Source: Cognatishimia sp. MH4019 (lineage in GTDB: Bacteria; Pseudomonadota; Alphaproteobacteria; Rhodobacterales; Rhodobacteraceae). From it: a DNA stretch of 64,000 nt. Every line of letters starts with the position of its first letter. Position 1 is the stretch's first letter. The position numbers were made by a program, and so were the translations under genes. The stretch is taken from contig NZ_JAHTBL010000007.1 of the NCBI RefSeq assembly GCF_020177595.1, forward strand, positions 124,001-188,000, written 5' to 3'. Below, piece by piece: positions 25,172-33,151 of the stretch. The notes beneath the pieces were generated by a model. That model was given only the letters and a program-made list of their open reading frames with translations, ran no database searches and was not told the DNA's origin.

Positions 25172-25753
25172 ATGGATATGCCGCTTGATGCGATGTCAGA
25201 GGTCAGTGACACGGGCCTGCTGGTCCGGTTCGCCAATGGCGACCGGCTGGCGGCCGTGGTGCTGACCCAGCGGCTGAGCCCGCGCGCGCTGGGCTTTGCG
25301 GCGCGCATGTTGGGCGATCTGGCCGAGGCAGAAGACGTCACCCAAGAGGCGATGCTGCGGCTTTGGAAAATCGCGCCGGAGTGGCGGCAAGGCGAGGCAG
25401 AGCCGGCCACTTGGCTCTATCGTGTGGTGCGCAATCTGTGCACCGACCGGCTACGCAAAACGCGTGGGGTCGGGCTCGATCAGATCGCCGAGCCCGAGGA
25501 TGGCACGCCATCGGTGGAGGCAAGCCTGATCGCGCAAGACCGCGCGGCGGCGTTGCAAATGGCCTTGAACCAGTTACCAGAGCGGCAGCGCGAGGCGGTA
25601 ATTCTGCGCCATATCGAGGGCTTGGCGAACCCGGAGATTGCGCAGATCATGGAGATCAGCGCACGGGCGGTCGAAAGTCTGACAGCCCGTGGCAAACGAG
25701 CTTTGGGGGCGGCTTTAGCACCTAAGCGCGAGGAGTTGGGATATGACGACTGA
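25172..25753 (+). CDS. ECF-type RNA polymerase sigma factor
   Basis: Sigma-70 family alternative sigma factor (193 aa) with regions 2 and 4 only. Region 2: ARMLGDLAEAEDVTQEAMLR then LWKIAPEWRQGEAEPATWLYRVVRNLCTDRLRK in pieces. Region 4: ALNQLPERQREAVILRHIEG then LANPEIAQIMEISARAVESL. It overlaps by 11 bp the gene for a small one-helix protein that is likely its anti-sigma factor, followed by a periplasmic sensor gene. The set resembles the CnrY-CnrX-CnrH metal-sensing arrangement. Confidence 0.92.
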   Translation: MDMPLDAMSEVSDTGLLVRFANGDRLAAVVLTQRLSPRALGFAARMLGDLAEAEDVTQEAMLRLWKIAPEWRQGEAEPATWLYRVVRNLCTDRLRKTRGVGLDQIAEPEDGTPSVEASLIAQDRAAALQMALNQLPERQREAVILRHIEGLANPEIAQIMEISARAVESLTARGKRALGAALAPKREELGYDD

Positions 25754-26069
25754 CCAAAACGACCCGCTTGAGGGGTTCTTTGAGGCGGCGCGCGATGACG
25801 CTCCGCAACCTTCGGACATCTTGCAGGCACGTATACTGGCCGATGCCGACGCAGCGCTTGCAGCAAATGCACCGCCGGTGCGGCGTCGCAACAGGCTGCG
25901 CGACGTGCTGCAGGGTTTGGGCGGTTGGCCTGCGATGGCGGGTTTGGTTACGGCTACGATGGCGGGTGTGTGGATAGGGATCAGCCCGCCTGAGATGGTT
26001 GAGACGTTGATCGAGGTGCAGACGGTCGAATACTTGCCGGGCTTCGATGCCTTGCTGGAAGAAGGGTAA
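25743..26069 (+). CDS. Putative single-helix anti-sigma factor
   Basis: Protein of 108 aa with an acidic N-terminal half (about residues 1-45), one hydrophobic helix (GWPAMAGLVTATMAGVWIGI, about 61-80) and a short periplasmic tail. No named domain, but size, topology and overlap with the sigma gene fit an anti-sigma factor of the CnrY type. The next gene starts 3 bp downstream. Role is inferred from context. Confidence 0.6.
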   Translation: MTTDQNDPLEGFFEAARDDAPQPSDILQARILADADAALAANAPPVRRRNRLRDVLQGLGGWPAMAGLVTATMAGVWIGISPPEMVETLIEVQTVEYLPGFDALLEEG

Positions 26070-26072
26070 GTC

Positions 26073-26543
26073 ATGACGGAGGAAACGATAAAAAGCCGCG
26101 CGCCGCGCTGGATGCGGGTTGTGCTTGTCCTGTCGCTGGCGCTCAACCTTTTGATCGTGGGCGCAGTGGTGGGCGCTGTCTCCAGCGGGAAAAAGGGTGG
26201 CCCGCGCATGAGCGATGTCAGCTTTGGCCCTTATACAGCGGCGCTCAGCCGTGAGGATCGCCGCGCCCTGCGCCGCGCCATCCGTGACAGATCAGACCGC
26301 CCCAACCGGGCTGCGGCGCGCGAGAATTTTCAGACATTCCTGAACGTGTTGAGGACCGAGCCGCTGGATGTCGCCGAGATGACGCGTGTGTTTGAGGCGC
26401 AAGGCGCGTTGGCGCAGGCGCGTCAGGCCGCAGGCAAGACGGCGCTTTTAGAGCATATCGCCGAGATGGGTGCGGCAGACCGCGCCGCCTTTGCAGATCG
26501 TCTGGAGGAGGTCTTGCGCCGTGGTCCCGGTAAGCGACCCTAG
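26073..26543 (+). CDS. Periplasmic heavy-metal-sensor-like protein (CnrX/Spy-type fold)
   Basis: Membrane-anchored periplasmic protein (156 aa): an N-terminal anchor helix (about residues 15-35) followed by an all-helical domain rich in Arg/Ala/Glu. RREDRRALRRAIRDRS-like helices and a final DRAAFADRLEEVLRRG match the heavy-metal-resistance family around CnrX/RcnX. Few His or Cys are present (one His, in LLEHIAEM), so metal sensing is unproven and envelope stress is an alternative. Third gene of the sigma operon; its stop overlaps the convergent pleD stop by 4 bp. Confidence 0.75.
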   Translation: MTEETIKSRAPRWMRVVLVLSLALNLLIVGAVVGAVSSGKKGGPRMSDVSFGPYTAALSREDRRALRRAIRDRSDRPNRAAARENFQTFLNVLRTEPLDVAEMTRVFEAQGALAQARQAAGKTALLEHIAEMGAADRAAFADRLEEVLRRGPGKRP

Positions 26544-27910
26544 GCGGCGTTCGGGCTCATGATGACCTGATTGCGGCCATTATCCTTGGCGCCATAAAGC
26601 GCCATGTCGGCTTGCTCCAGCAAGTCGTTCGGGTCGGCACATTCGGTCACTTCGGGAAGGGAGATGGTCAGCCCGATACTGACGCTGATCCGGAGTGTGG
26701 TCTTGGCGTCGACCACCACGGGCATGTCGCAGACCAACTGGCGCAGCCGTTCGGCCACGATCCTGGCTTGCGTCTCGCCCGTATCGGGCAGGGCGATCAC
26801 GAACTCTTCGCCCCCCAGGCGTGCCACCATATCAACAGATCGCAGGTTATCGCTGAGACAGCTTGAAAGCGCACGCAAAACACTGTCGCCCGCGGCATGG
26901 CCGTGGCTGTCATTGACCAGTTTGAACCGGTCGATATCCAGGATCATCACCGCATAGGGTGCACCTTCCTCGGCGGCGCGTTCCGCGATTTGTTTGAGAT
27001 GCGCCAAAGCATAGCGGCGGTTGAAAAGCCCTGTCAGCGGGTCGGTGACAGCGGCTTGCAACCCGTGCTGCACTGTTGCGCGCAACTGATCCGCCCGGTG
27101 CTTGTGACGCAGCTGGGTCGTGATGCGCAGTCCAATCTCGGCCGCATCAAACGGGCAACTGGTGACATCATCGGCCCCCAGATCAAGCGCCATGGCGGCT
27201 GTGACCGGGGCATCTTGCGGTGTGACAGCGATGATTGCCGCACTGCGCGTCGCGGCGCGCGAGCGCAGCTCTGTGATGGCTTGCAGATGCAGGTCATCCT
27301 CTTTATCCGAGAGCGCCAGCAGGAAAAGATCGGGCACCGCGTCCGCATCGCCCAGATCCAACGCGTCATCAAGGCTTAGCACGTTGACCTGCGCGCTGGT
27401 CTCGCCGCGCAGGTGTTGTGCCCACTCATGAGCTTGTGCAGGGCCCGCAGTGACAACGGAGACGCGACTTTGCGGGGCAAACCCCACGCCGTCCTCGGCC
27501 AGCCCCAGCGCCCGGCTGGTGTCATCGCGCAGGCCGGTTTCGCGACGCGTCGTCTCAAACCGCATGAGGCTGCGCAGCCGCGCCAGAAGCAGCGCGTCGT
27601 TGATCGGCTTTTGCAGACAATCGGCAGCACCAGCGGCCAACATCTGGGCGCGTGCCGACAGCCCTTCGGGTGGGGTCAGCACAACGATGGGGCAGGGATG
27701 CGCGCGGGTCAGCCCCCTTAGCGCGGACACATCAGCGGCAATCAGGCTCTGATCAATCACGATCAGATCAGGCGTCGCAGACCCGGTCAGCGATACCCCT
27801 TCCGCCAGCGTGCTTGCCTGCAGCACACGGTAATTCGACGCGGCAAGCCGCACCTTGAGCAAGATGCGGTTGGTTGCAATCGGATCTATAATCAGGACGC
27901 GTCCCGGCAT
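26540..27910 (-). CDS. pleD: PleD-like response regulator diguanylate cyclase
   Basis: REC-REC-GGDEF protein (456 aa) that makes cyclic di-GMP and in Caulobacter controls polar development. First receiver (residues 3-120): acidic D9, phospho-acceptor D53, K101. Second receiver (about 148-270) reads DLFLLALSD where an Asp is expected, so it looks non-phosphorylatable, as is the adaptor receiver of PleD. GGDEF domain from about 285 with active site GGEEF at 366-370 and inhibitory-site R357-x-x-D360. Transcribed divergently from a DUF3572 gene across 84 bp. No divK is adjacent. Confidence 0.9.
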   Translation of the reverse strand: MPGRVLIIDPIATNRILLKVRLAASNYRVLQASTLAEGVSLTGSATPDLIVIDQSLIAADVSALRGLTRAHPCPIVVLTPPEGLSARAQMLAAGAADCLQKPINDALLLARLRSLMRFETTRRETGLRDDTSRALGLAEDGVGFAPQSRVSVVTAGPAQAHEWAQHLRGETSAQVNVLSLDDALDLGDADAVPDLFLLALSDKEDDLHLQAITELRSRAATRSAAIIAVTPQDAPVTAAMALDLGADDVTSCPFDAAEIGLRITTQLRHKHRADQLRATVQHGLQAAVTDPLTGLFNRRYALAHLKQIAERAAEEGAPYAVMILDIDRFKLVNDSHGHAAGDSVLRALSSCLSDNLRSVDMVARLGGEEFVIALPDTGETQARIVAERLRQLVCDMPVVVDAKTTLRISVSIGLTISLPEVTECADPNDLLEQADMALYGAKDNGRNQVIMSPNAA

Positions 27911-27994
27911 GACGAAGCCTTTTCCATCGTGGTTTTCACAGCTTGCTCGAAAAAGGGTTAATAAAACGTTCCCGATCTATTAACTCTGCGCGTC

Positions 27995-28273
27995 ATGAAG
28001 CAAGAATCCGCCGAAACTATCGCTCTGCAAGCTCTCGCCTTTCTGATTGGCGATGATGACCTGCGGGACGTTTTCATGGGTGCGACCGGTGCCAGCGCCG
28101 AGGATATGCGCATCCGCGCCGGTGACCCGGAATTCCTGATCTCTGTGCTGGATTTCCTGATGATGGATGACGCTTGGGTCGTACGGTTTTGCGATGCAAA
28201 CGGATTTGACTATACCACTCCGCAGACGGCGCGGCAGTCCTTGCCGGGCGGCGCACAAGTTCACTGGACCTAA
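27995..28273 (+). CDS. DUF3572 domain-containing protein
   Basis: Small protein (92 aa) matching DUF3572: AETIALQALAFLIGDDDLRD followed by FMGATGASAEDMRIRAGDPE and LISVLDFLMMDDAWVVRFCD. All-helical, cytosolic, function unknown. The family is commonly found near pleD or divK in alphaproteobacteria, as here (divergent). Confidence 0.88.
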   Translation: MKQESAETIALQALAFLIGDDDLRDVFMGATGASAEDMRIRAGDPEFLISVLDFLMMDDAWVVRFCDANGFDYTTPQTARQSLPGGAQVHWT

Positions 28274-28441
28274 GCGCGCCTCGGTCACGGCGCAGCCAAG
28301 GCGTTAACCAATTTGCCTCAAAATGCAGCAAAAGCTGCGCAATATTCGGCCAAGCCTTGCCGGACTGTCGCAACTTTGTTGCAGACTATTGCATAACCTC
28401 ACGTCAACCGCCATCTTGGTGAGGCGAGGGAGGATCGCATC

Positions 28442-29158
28442 ATGCACTTTTCGGGTGTGCTGTTCGATAAGGATGGCACCTTATTTGATTTTCACGCAAC
28501 GTGGGGCGACTGGGCCTATGGTTTCTTGATGAAACTGTCGGGCGGTGACATGCTTCGCATGCAGCTGCTGTCCAACGCGATCGAGTATGATCCGGGCCGT
28601 AAACGCTTTTTGCCGGGCTCGCCGGCCGTTGCTGGCACGCCTGGTGAGATCGCGGAACGGTTGTTGCCGCATTTACCCGGCACGACACCTTCTGCACTGA
28701 TCACCCATATCAATCGCACCGCCGCCGTGGCTCCGATGACCGAAGCCGCACCGCTCTTACCGCTTCTGGGGCGGTTGCGCAGCCAGGGTATCAAGCTGGG
28801 TTGCGTGACCAATGACGCCGAAGTGCCCGCCCGTGCGCATCTCAAAAGCGCGGGTATCTGCGATCTTCTGGATTACGTCGTTGGGTTTGACAGCGGGTAT
28901 GGTGCCAAACCCGATGCAGGCCCGCTTCTGGGCTTTTGCGACCGTATGGATTTGCGCCCAGATCAGGTGCTCATGGTTGGGGATAGCCGTCACGACCTGA
29001 TCGCTGCGCGTGCGGCAGGCATGTGTGCTGTGGGTGTTCTGACCGGGCTTGCCACGCAAGAAGAGCTGGCCCCGCTGGCCGATGCGGTCTTGCCCGATGT
29101 GGGCGGTTTGCCCGCTTGGCTGAATGACTTGGAACAAGTCAGCACCGCCGCGCAATAG
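28442..29158 (+). CDS. HAD family hydrolase, phosphoglycolate-phosphatase-like
   Basis: Haloacid-dehalogenase phosphatase (238 aa). Motif I is FDKDGTLFDF (D9 nucleophile, D11), motif II is the T of CVTNDAE, motif III the K in GYGAKPDAGP, motif IV VLMVGDSRHDLIAARAAGM. The helical cap (about residues 20-95) makes it a subfamily I (HAD-IA) member. Small phosphorylated metabolites are likely substrates; phosphoglycolate is a guess from similarity. A weak hairpin follows the stop. Confidence 0.88.
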   Translation: MHFSGVLFDKDGTLFDFHATWGDWAYGFLMKLSGGDMLRMQLLSNAIEYDPGRKRFLPGSPAVAGTPGEIAERLLPHLPGTTPSALITHINRTAAVAPMTEAAPLLPLLGRLRSQGIKLGCVTNDAEVPARAHLKSAGICDLLDYVVGFDSGYGAKPDAGPLLGFCDRMDLRPDQVLMVGDSRHDLIAARAAGMCAVGVLTGLATQEELAPLADAVLPDVGGLPAWLNDLEQVSTAAQ

Positions 29159-29170
29159 GCTGCGCATTTT

Positions 29171-29195
29171 AAAAGCGACAGAATATGTCGGTTTT
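29171..29195 (+). terminator. Weak candidate terminator after HAD gene
   Basis: AAAA-CGACA stem, loop GAATA, TGTCG-TTTT, with one mismatch. Could instead be a regulator site before the methyltransferase gene. Confidence 0.35.
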
Positions 29196-29256
29196 CTAAA
29201 ACTCTGAGCCGGCTTCGGATGGTTCCATGGATCAAACGTGATCCTGGAGAACCCCT

Positions 29257-30816
29257 ATGGAAGATGCCGCCCCTCGCCGTCGCCGTTCTGGTGGGCGCAA
29301 AGGCCATGCCGCTCGCACCGGTGGCGCTGCGATAAGTCAGATGCCATGGCGCATTCCCGTCAATACGGATGCCCCGACCGAACCGCTTAGTCCCGAGGGC
29401 GTCGAGGCGATTCACAACGGGGCCATGCGCATCCTCGAGGAAATCGGGATCGAGTTTCTGAACCTTGAAGGCTTGGAAATTCTGCGCGAGGCAGGCTGCA
29501 AGATTGACGGCACCAACGTGAAGATGGATCGCCATTGGGTGATGGAGATGATCGCCAAGGCGCCGTCCGAGTTCATGATCACGCCCCGCAATCCGGACCG
29601 CGCGTTGCCGATCGGCGGCAAGCACATCCTTTTCGGCAACGTGTCCTCGCCGCCCAACTACTTGGATCTTGAGATCGGCACCAAGGTCTCGGGCAGCCGC
29701 CAGCAATGCGCGAACCTGCTCAAGCTGACGCAGTATTTCAACTGCATTCATTTTGCCGGTGGCTACCCGGTAGAGCCGGTGGATATCCACGCCTCCGTCC
29801 GGCATTTGGATGTGCTGTATGACAAGCTGACGCTGTGCGACAAGGTTGCCCATGCCTACTCATTGGGGGCTGAGCGGGTTGAGGATGTGATGGAGATGAT
29901 CCGCATCTCCGGCGGCTGGAGCCATGAGGAATTCGACGCTTCGCCGAAGATGTATACCAACATCAATTCGACCTCGCCGCTCAAGCATGACATTCCGATG
30001 ATTGACGGCTGTTTGCGGCTGATCCGGCGCGGGCAGGCGGTTGTCGTGACGCCGTTCACTCTGGCCGGGGCGATGGCGCCTGTGACCATGGCGGGTGCTG
30101 TGGCGCAGTCTTTGGCCGAAGCGCTCTCGGCAATTGCGCTTTTTCAATATGTGCAGCCCGGATGCCCGTGCGTAATCGGCACGTTCACCTCCAACGTCGA
30201 CATGAAATCAGGCGCGCCAGCTTTTGGCACGCCGGAATATATGCGCTCCACCCAGATGACCGGGCAGATGGCGCGGTTTTACGGGTTGCCCATGCGCTCG
30301 TCCGGCGTGTGCGCGGCCAATGTTCCGGATGGTCAGGCGATGTGGGAGACGTCAAACTCGCTCTGGGCGTCGGTGCAGTCGGGCACCAATATCGTTTACC
30401 ACGCTGCAGGTTGGCTGGAGGGGGGGCTGATTGCCAGCCCCGAAAAGTTCATCATGGATTGCGAAGTGATCCAGCATATCCAGCGTTATCTGGAGCCCGT
30501 GATCTGTGACACCGGCCCCGACGAGATCGCGGTCGATGCGATTGCGGATGTGGGCAATGATGGCCATTTCTTTGGCATCCAGCATACGCAGGATCGCTAT
30601 GAGACGGCCTTCTACCAGCCCTTCCTGTCGGATTGGCGCAACTATGAAGGCTGGGAGCTGGCCGGTGGCGTCTGGACCGCCGAGCGGGCGCATAAGCTCT
30701 TCAAGCAGATCATCGCAGAGTTTGAAGCACCCCCGATGGACATCGCCATCAAGGACGAGCTTGCGGCCTTCGTCGAGAAGCGCAAATCCGAAGGCGGCGC
30801 ACCCACAGATTTTTAA
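29257..30816 (+). CDS. Trimethylamine methyltransferase family protein (MttB superfamily, non-pyrrolysine)
   Basis: Corrinoid-dependent methyltransferase family protein (519 aa). MttB-type blocks: MRILEEIGIEFLNLEGLEIL, VSSPPNYLDLEIG, TPFTLAGAMAPVTMAGAVAQ, YHAAGWLEGGLIASPEKF and IQHTQDRYETAFYQPFLSDW. No in-frame amber codon, so it is not a pyrrolysine enzyme; non-Pyl members demethylate glycine betaine, proline betaine or carnitine. No corrinoid protein is nearby. The N-terminus (first 28 residues) is Arg/Gly-rich and unusual; a downstream start at MPWRIPVN (29341) is possible, but GGAGAA is well placed for 29257. Confidence 0.88.
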   Translation: MEDAAPRRRRSGGRKGHAARTGGAAISQMPWRIPVNTDAPTEPLSPEGVEAIHNGAMRILEEIGIEFLNLEGLEILREAGCKIDGTNVKMDRHWVMEMIAKAPSEFMITPRNPDRALPIGGKHILFGNVSSPPNYLDLEIGTKVSGSRQQCANLLKLTQYFNCIHFAGGYPVEPVDIHASVRHLDVLYDKLTLCDKVAHAYSLGAERVEDVMEMIRISGGWSHEEFDASPKMYTNINSTSPLKHDIPMIDGCLRLIRRGQAVVVTPFTLAGAMAPVTMAGAVAQSLAEALSAIALFQYVQPGCPCVIGTFTSNVDMKSGAPAFGTPEYMRSTQMTGQMARFYGLPMRSSGVCAANVPDGQAMWETSNSLWASVQSGTNIVYHAAGWLEGGLIASPEKFIMDCEVIQHIQRYLEPVICDTGPDEIAVDAIADVGNDGHFFGIQHTQDRYETAFYQPFLSDWRNYEGWELAGGVWTAERAHKLFKQIIAEFEAPPMDIAIKDELAAFVEKRKSEGGAPTDF

Positions 30817-30834
30817 GCGGATTTCTGAGGCTGC

Positions 30835-31854
30835 TTAGGTCAGGCTATAAAGCACGCCACTCAGAACTGCGCCGGTGAAACCAAGAGCCACGTAAAGCGC
30901 GAAGACCTCACGCCGGACCAACGCGAAAACGGCTGTCATCGCGGGGATCGAGCTGACGGCGCCTGCGACCATGAACGACATTGCAGCCCCTGCGGTCATG
31001 CCTTGCTCCATCAGCCCGGCAACAAGCGGCGGGGCGGCATAGCCATTCAGATAGGCCGGTGCGCCGACCAATGCGGCCAGAATGATCGGCCCAAGGCCGG
31101 CACCGCCGACGATGCCCGCGATGGTTTCGGCAGGAATGTAAGCGATCAGCAGGCTTTCCAGAAAATAGGCCAGCGTCAGCCATTTCAGCAGGAAAACCAG
31201 GTTGTGCAGACCTGCGGTCCTGAACCGCTCGACCCGCTCGGCGTCGGTCCAGAAGCGCCAAACGGGGCGGCCAGCGAACGGGTCACTGCCGCAAGCGCTG
31301 CATCCTTTGCGGGCGCGCAGTGGATCGGACAACGCACCGGCTGAGACAATCCATTTCGTAACAAACCCGCCCAGAAGCCCGATGCCCACAGCCGCGACGG
31401 CCTTTGCGATGGCAAAATTCCAACCGATTGCGCCTGCGGTGATGACAAGGCTTGGCGGGTCGATCAGCGGTGAGGCGAGCCAGAACGCCATCACCGCCGA
31501 TAGCGGCGTGCCAACCGCCAGTAACGCGGCGATGAATGGGATCACCTCGCACGAGCAGAATGGGGCCAGCCCGCCGAAAAGGGCTGCCAGAAAGATCATC
31601 CGTATCTCGCGCCCCTCGAAGGCTTTGGAGAGGACCGAGGCAGCCCCGGTCGCCTCTAACCCAGCAATCAAGGCGACGGCGAAGAGGATGAAGGGCAGGG
31701 TGGACCAGACCGCCTGTGCCGTGAACCACAATGAAAGGGGGAGTTGGTCAGGTGCTGCGAATGCCAGAAGCAGACATAAGGCAGCCAAAACGGCCCAAAC
31801 CGTGGCTAAGCGCGGTGTGAGGGAGGTGTTGAGGCGGGCCAGAAGCTCAGTCAT
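30835..31854 (-). CDS. COG0701 family permease (ArsP-like)
   Basis: Membrane permease (339 aa) with eight or more hydrophobic segments. The family signature PFCSCEVIPF (about residues 97-106) is present, with LASPLIDPPSLVIT and GAPAYLNGYAAPPLVAGLMEQGM in the second half. A cytosolic loop holds a C-x-x-C pair (KGCSACGSD), a possible metal or metalloid contact. Relatives include ArsP, an exporter of trivalent organoarsenicals, but many members are uncharacterised. Coupled (8-bp overlap) to an ArsR repressor, which argues for an inducible metal(loid) function. Confidence 0.85.
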   Translation of the reverse strand: MTELLARLNTSLTPRLATVWAVLAALCLLLAFAAPDQLPLSLWFTAQAVWSTLPFILFAVALIAGLEATGAASVLSKAFEGREIRMIFLAALFGGLAPFCSCEVIPFIAALLAVGTPLSAVMAFWLASPLIDPPSLVITAGAIGWNFAIAKAVAAVGIGLLGGFVTKWIVSAGALSDPLRARKGCSACGSDPFAGRPVWRFWTDAERVERFRTAGLHNLVFLLKWLTLAYFLESLLIAYIPAETIAGIVGGAGLGPIILAALVGAPAYLNGYAAPPLVAGLMEQGMTAGAAMSFMVAGAVSSIPAMTAVFALVRREVFALYVALGFTGAVLSGVLYSLT

Positions 31855-32176
31855 TGGACTGCGCGTCCACGGTCAGCTCAGCATCCGGAACGGCCGCACA
31901 GCATGTGGCGAGGATGAACGAGGACAGATGCTCCAGACGCTCGAAATTCGGGCGATTGATCGTCTCGCGTCCGCGTCGTTCCTGAGTGATCAGTTCGGCC
32001 GCCGCCAGAAAGCGCAGGTGATGGGACAGGGTGGAGCCGGGCAGGCCCGTTCGCTCGGCCACATCGCGAAAGAGCAGACCCTTGTGGCCCGCTTGAACCA
32101 ACGCCAGCAAGACGCCCATGCGCGGCTCTGAACCGACGGCGGCAAATCCCTGACAGGCTTCTTCAATCGACAGCAT
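31847..32176 (-). CDS. ArsR family transcriptional repressor
   Basis: Winged-helix repressor (109 aa): GLLFRDVAERTGLPGSTLSHHLRFL is the recognition region with the typical S-T-L-S-H-H-L-R-x-L. Cys pair at CCAAVPD near the C-terminus (residues about 92-93) is a possible sensing site. First gene of the operon with the permease. A near-perfect 30-bp palindrome lies 15 bp before its start and is the likely operator. Confidence 0.9.
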   Translation of the reverse strand: MLSIEEACQGFAAVGSEPRMGVLLALVQAGHKGLLFRDVAERTGLPGSTLSHHLRFLAAAELITQERRGRETINRPNFERLEHLSSFILATCCAAVPDAELTVDAQSND

Positions 32177-32190
32177 GACGCAGTTCCTTA

Positions 32191-32220
32191 TTAAACTATA
32201 ATTCTAGAATAATAGTTTAA
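32191..32220. promoter_or_regulatory. ArsR operator: 30-bp inverted repeat
   Basis: Arms TTAAACTAT (32191-32199) and ATAGTTTAA (32212-32220) are perfect complements, and the centre ATTCTAGAAT (32201-32210) is itself a palindrome; only one base pair of the 30 is mismatched. It overlaps where the arsR promoter should be. Confidence 0.75.
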
Positions 32221-32244
32221 TTGCGTACTGTCAAATTTGTGTGC

Positions 32245-32487
32245 CTAGCCCGCCTTACGCGCCGCCATCTCATCCGCCATCGCCTTGATGTGGTCGCTGG
32301 CCGTCGTCTCAAACCACGCAGGCACAATCGCGTGGATCAGGGCGGCGATGGCGATCGCAAACAGACGGGCGGCGAAGCGGGAAGCGAACAGCATATGGCC
32401 AAAATAGCTTTCCCCCACGCTGGCGGGGTGGGCCTTGAAAGAGGCGAAGAAACCCGTGCGGGCGGGGTTGGTTTGGGATGCGGACAT
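32245..32487 (-). CDS. DUF6356 family protein
   Basis: Short protein (80 aa) matching a small alphaproteobacterial family: FASFKAHPASVGESYFGHML then a hydrophobic helix (RFAARLFAIAIAALIHAIVP) ending in FETTASDHIKAMADEMAAR. One membrane segment. Function unknown. Stands between the arsR operator and the Lrp gene, divergent from the latter. An AGAGAG stretch precedes the ATG. Confidence 0.8.
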   Translation of the reverse strand: MSASQTNPARTGFFASFKAHPASVGESYFGHMLFASRFAARLFAIAIAALIHAIVPAWFETTASDHIKAMADEMAARKAG

Positions 32488-32569
32488 GGGCTCTCTCTAG
32501 TCTGTGTATCTCAATGCAATTTTGCACGAGATGGCAGAGACGATATCCCAATCATACTGGTTAATCTGC

Positions 32570-32589
32570 AGGATATGAGATATCATCCT
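32570..32589. promoter_or_regulatory. Candidate Lrp autoregulatory site
   Basis: Imperfect palindrome built on ATGA-GATA-TCAT flanked by AGG and CCT, ending 4 bp before the Lrp start codon; a related GATATCC lies at 32542. No good Shine-Dalgarno precedes the ATG. Confidence 0.35.
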
Positions 32590-32593
32590 ATAT

Positions 32594-33055
32594 ATGAGCC
32601 ATATTATCGACGAAACAGACCGCCGAATCCTGTCGGTCTTGCAACGGGACGCCACGATCAGCATGGATGCGCTGTCAGAACTGGTGCATCTGTCGCGCAA
32701 TGCCTGCTGGCGCCGCGTCAAACAGATGGAGGAGGCGGGCATCCTCAAAGCCCGCGTTGCGTTGGTCGACCCGGATGCGCTGGGCCTTGGCCTGTCGGTC
32801 TTTGTGATGATCCGCACAGCCTCTCATGAACCCCACTGGCTGGAGCGGTTCGAGGCCGCCGTCAAAGCCCTTCCTGAAATCATCGGTGCGCATCGTATGA
32901 GCGGTGATCTGGATTATGTCCTGCGCGTCCGCGTGGCCAGCGTCAAAGACTATGACCGCTTTTACCAGCGTCTGATCAAACGAGTGCCCGTCGCCGAAAT
33001 CTCGGCCAGTTTCGTGATGGACGACATCAAGGACACCACGGCACTGCCCACGTAA
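32594..33055 (+). CDS. Lrp/AsnC family transcriptional regulator
   Basis: Leucine-responsive-type regulator (153 aa). Helix-turn-helix: DETDRRILSVLQRDATISMD, then ALSELVHLSRNACWRRVKQM. C-terminal RAM (ligand) domain with AVKALPEIIGAHRMSGDLDY and VLRVRVASVKDYDRFYQRLI. Effector probably an amino acid. No obvious target gene in tandem; the divergent DUF6356 gene is one possibility. Confidence 0.92.
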   Translation: MSHIIDETDRRILSVLQRDATISMDALSELVHLSRNACWRRVKQMEEAGILKARVALVDPDALGLGLSVFVMIRTASHEPHWLERFEAAVKALPEIIGAHRMSGDLDYVLRVRVASVKDYDRFYQRLIKRVPVAEISASFVMDDIKDTTALPT

Positions 33056-33151
33056 ACCAGACGCGCTGCGGCCAAACCGCGATGGCTCTGGCATCCCCAA
33101 ACGCCCCGCGTTACGCTGCCCCACAAGAGCAGCTTGTCCAATGAGGCCCCC

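Noticed and set aside
27961-27994. CtrA site between pleD and DUF3572
   Set aside because: Two TTAA elements are present but their spacing is much longer than the N7 of a CtrA box.
29257-30816. Pyrrolysine-type trimethylamine methyltransferase
   Set aside because: No in-frame amber codon and no pyl genes in the window.
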